64,000 nt of DNA from Oceanobacillus caeni (GTDB lineage: Bacteria > Bacillota > Bacilli > Bacillales > Amphibacillaceae), in NCBI RefSeq assembly GCF_019037185.1, contig NZ_JAHHXM010000013.1, forward strand, positions 16,257 through 80,256. Direction: 5' to 3'. Both the position numbers and the translations under genes were made by a program. The number at the start of each line of letters is the position of its first letter. Positions within the stretch are counted from its first letter, which is position 1. The notes under the pieces are model-generated. The model was given only the letters and a program-made list of their open reading frames with translations, did no database searches and had not been told where the DNA came from. Below are positions 62,447 through 64,000 of this stretch, one piece after another.

Positions 62447-63279
62447 ATTCCGATAGAACTATTAGAATTATATTATAAAAGATACATAAAAACTGTACAG
62501 CCCTCAGATTACGTGGAGTGGGCACATCACCACTTGCACTTTGATGTACTTGAAATTAAGAAGTTAGCGAGTATGGATAAGCGGGAGAAATTAAATTTAT
62601 TTGAAGTGGAAAAGATGTTTGACGATGCAATGAAAATCATTCAATGGGAAGAACCATCGAAAGAACAATGTGTAGAATATCATATAAAATACCTTCATTC
62701 TCAACTGTTATTACCTGTAGAAAATGCCATGTTGTTAGTAAAAGAGATTTATGACTGTACAATCGAACATGACTTATTGGAGGGACAGATGAACTGGCAG
62801 GAAATCAGTGATGCCATAGATAATTTTCAGTATGGAGATAACTATTACGGCTATACCCTGGATAAGATCAATAAAAAGATTGTTGCTCATGCACGTAATC
62901 TATGGCATACAAAAATAAGTGATATCAAGTTTAAGGAACTGATTGGACAAAAAGTTACTGCCATTGATTCAGAAGTTCACTTCATTATTCAGTTGGAAAA
63001 AGGGGCAATTGTTATTGAGTGCCCTTGGCGAATTCGAAATACAGGTGGAATATTGTTAGGAGAAACAGATATTCAATCTAACCAAAGTGAATGGAAATCG
63101 GTTAAAGAACTATTGGTTGGTAAAAAGGTTGAAGATATTCGGCTTGTCCCCTTCTGATTATTCAATTTGACAATATCTTTTTGGACGTATTTCATGCCAG
63201 TTCCTACTTCGATGGATGGACATTAACCGATCATGGAGATTTCTATATATTCTCGATGCATGGTGGAAGTATTGCATAG
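62447..63279 (+). pseudogene. Frameshifted unknown gene, last of the immunity-like island
   Basis: The frame is open from 62447 (IPIELLELYYKRYIKTVQPS) but has no standard start before GTG 62513. It runs to a stop at 63157 after LVGKKVEDIRLVPF. A second frame from about 63158 (LIIQFDNIFLDVFHASSYFD, GWTLTDHGDFYIFSMHGGS) continues to 63279 and looks like the lost C-terminus, since FDNIFLD echoes earlier IIQLEKGAIVIE-type strands. A frameshift near 63150 and loss of the start codon both fit decay. Family unknown. Confidence 0.6.
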
Positions 63280-63349
63280 GTTAAAGAAAGTAATTTAAGG
63301 AGTAAATCTATTTCTTATTTCTAAAATTCTTCTTTCTACTATGTAGATC

Positions 63350-63431
63350 TCGAATAAACACCTGACTGTCATAATAAACTCTTGCTAACTTCACCACCAT
63401 ATCCGTAATAATAAACATTTGCTTTTTCAAT
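63350..63431 (+). repeat. AATAAAC three-box array, copy B
   Basis: Boxes ending AATAAAC begin at 63350, 63370 and 63407 (spacing 20 and 37). The stretch matches copy A at 56206-56286 through the CATTTGCTTTTTCAAT end. Confidence 0.7.
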
Positions 63432-63448
63432 ATCAAACTCATTAAAAA

Positions 63449-63482
63449 TTCGGGCTTTCCTCAACAGGAGCCCGAGTTTTTT
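63449..63482 (+). terminator. Terminator after the immunity-like island
   Basis: TCGGGCT and AGCCCGA form a 7-bp stem with a 12-base loop, followed by a T run. Confidence 0.85.
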
Positions 63483-63539
63483 CATGCCTTTTTCAATATC
63501 ATTTCAATACAGTTATGTTCCTAAATCCTGTCATTACTG

Positions 63540-63612
63540 GGTTTATCCAATATCCAATTCAATAATAAATCAATACTCATTCAATACTTTTCTCTTTTCT
63601 CTTGATCTCTTT
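63540..63612 (+). repeat. Third repeat module, copy B
   Basis: GGTTTATCCAATATC and the following T/C-rich bases match 56562-56620. In this copy the module comes before the 149-bp repeat, in copy A after it, so the modules have been shuffled. Confidence 0.6.
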
Positions 63613-63643
63613 TTTCCATTATTTTTCTTCATTCCATTCCCAA

Positions 63644-63793
63644 AACTTTATTCCAACTTCGAAAAAACCATGAAAAAACAGCCGAAAAAGGCCGGAAAAA
63701 CGGTCATTTTTGAACCAAGAAAGTGTGAAAATAGGGGTTCCGTAGCAAAACTTTATTATGACTCGAACGGTGGAATGCGGGTTGGAGGGGTGG
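63644..63793 (+). repeat. 149-bp repeat, copy B
   Basis: This is the second copy of the 56367-56515 repeat, with over 90 percent identity by eye and in the same direction. An open frame at 63484-63801 runs through it but is not supported as a gene. Confidence 0.88.
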
Positions 63794-63837
63794 GGTTTTA
63801 GCAGATGATTATTCTTATGGTACAGAAGTTGTCTAAC

Positions 63838-63917
63838 TAAAATAAACAATTCCTAATTAAAATAAACATTACCGATTCCGACGCCATTTCCGTTAAAATA
63901 AACTTTACCGATTTCGG
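63838..63917 (+). repeat. AATAAAC three-box array, copy C
   Basis: TAAAATAAAC occurs at 63838, 63858 and 63894, with spacing 20 and 36 as in copy A. The last two boxes are each followed by TTACCGATTCCG-like sequence, so the unit here is about 24 bases. From 63918 to 64000 I see no gene. Confidence 0.7.
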
Positions 63918-64000
63918 AGTTGGGTAAGCGTCAAATATAGACCACCTTCTAATATTAATTGGGCTATGTAATAATCTCCTTAAGAAAATCTTTAAGGGGG

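Noticed and set aside
63484..63801. 105-residue frame ending YYDSNGGMRVGG, which looks a little like an Rhs/YD repeat
   Set aside because: It runs through the non-coding 149-bp repeat, and copy A of that repeat has a one-base length change that breaks the frame.
1..64000. CRISPR arrays, tRNA or rRNA genes
   Set aside because: No regularly spaced repeats with unique spacers, no cloverleaf or rRNA sequence was seen; the short periodic boxes noted are too few and too close to be CRISPR.

Overview
The window is low-G+C Firmicute DNA, most likely from a Bacillales host (Bacillus, Lysinibacillus or a relative). The evidence is strong AGGAGG ribosome binding sites, frequent TTG and GTG starts, tightly overlapping genes, a Firmicute siphovirus gene set and Bacillus-type immunity families (DUF1835/DUF3658, DUF3885, SMI1/KNR4). 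No tRNA, rRNA or CRISPR array was seen.

Layout. (1) 1-8470: a type I restriction-modification operon (hsdM cut by the window edge, hsdS, hsdR) with two overlapping metallopeptidase genes, a YgjP/SprT-like protein and a large ImmA/IrrE-type protein. (2) 8.8-45.0 kb: a nearly complete siphovirus-type prophage, almost all on the + strand. Early genes are a sigma-like factor, a Cas4-like nuclease (DUF2800), an SSB-like protein (DUF2815), a family A DNA polymerase, an AntA antirepressor, a DUF4406 protein, a VirE-type primase-helicase, a VRR-NUC nuclease, a SNF2 helicase and an ArpU-like late regulator. Late genes are HNH nuclease, small terminase, S-adenosylmethionine synthetase, ParB-methylase, large terminase, portal, ClpP-type protease, capsid, connectors, tail genes with a programmed -1 frameshift, tape measure, baseplate/fibre, holin and amidase. 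Two cargo modules interrupt it: a TetR regulator with a GAP-family membrane protein (13.9-15.6 kb) and an HTH regulator with a peptide deformylase on the minus strand (22.1-22.9 kb). (3) 45.0-49.0 kb: a SHOCT-like gene and three large serine recombinase genes, the first broken by an in-frame stop. (4) 49.0-56.0 kb: a drug-resistance block: mef and msr(D), each with its known leader peptide, a nucleotidyltransferase with a possible new leader peptide, a Vat-type streptogramin acetyltransferase, an AraC/GyrI-type regulator, and a rifampin ADP-ribosyltransferase fused to a helical repeat domain. (5) 56.07-56.20 kb: fragments of the 3' end of a 23S rRNA uracil methyltransferase gene, a likely scar of integration. 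(6) 56.2-64.0 kb: an island of small, mostly acidic immunity-like genes, several broken, flanked by direct repeats and by three copies of a three-box AATAAAC array with conserved spacing.

How it fits together. Serine recombinases next to mef-msr(D), with a uracil-methyltransferase 3' end beyond the cargo, suggest a mobile prophage of the general kind known from streptococcal mef-carrying phages that insert into that gene. If so, the hsd operon may be the left-hand cargo of the same element and the chromosome resumes near 56.2 kb with a polymorphic-toxin immunity island whose toxin lies outside the window. Boundaries are inferred. No CI-type repressor or excisionase was recognised; the 64-residue HTH protein at 22.7 kb is the only small repressor-like candidate.
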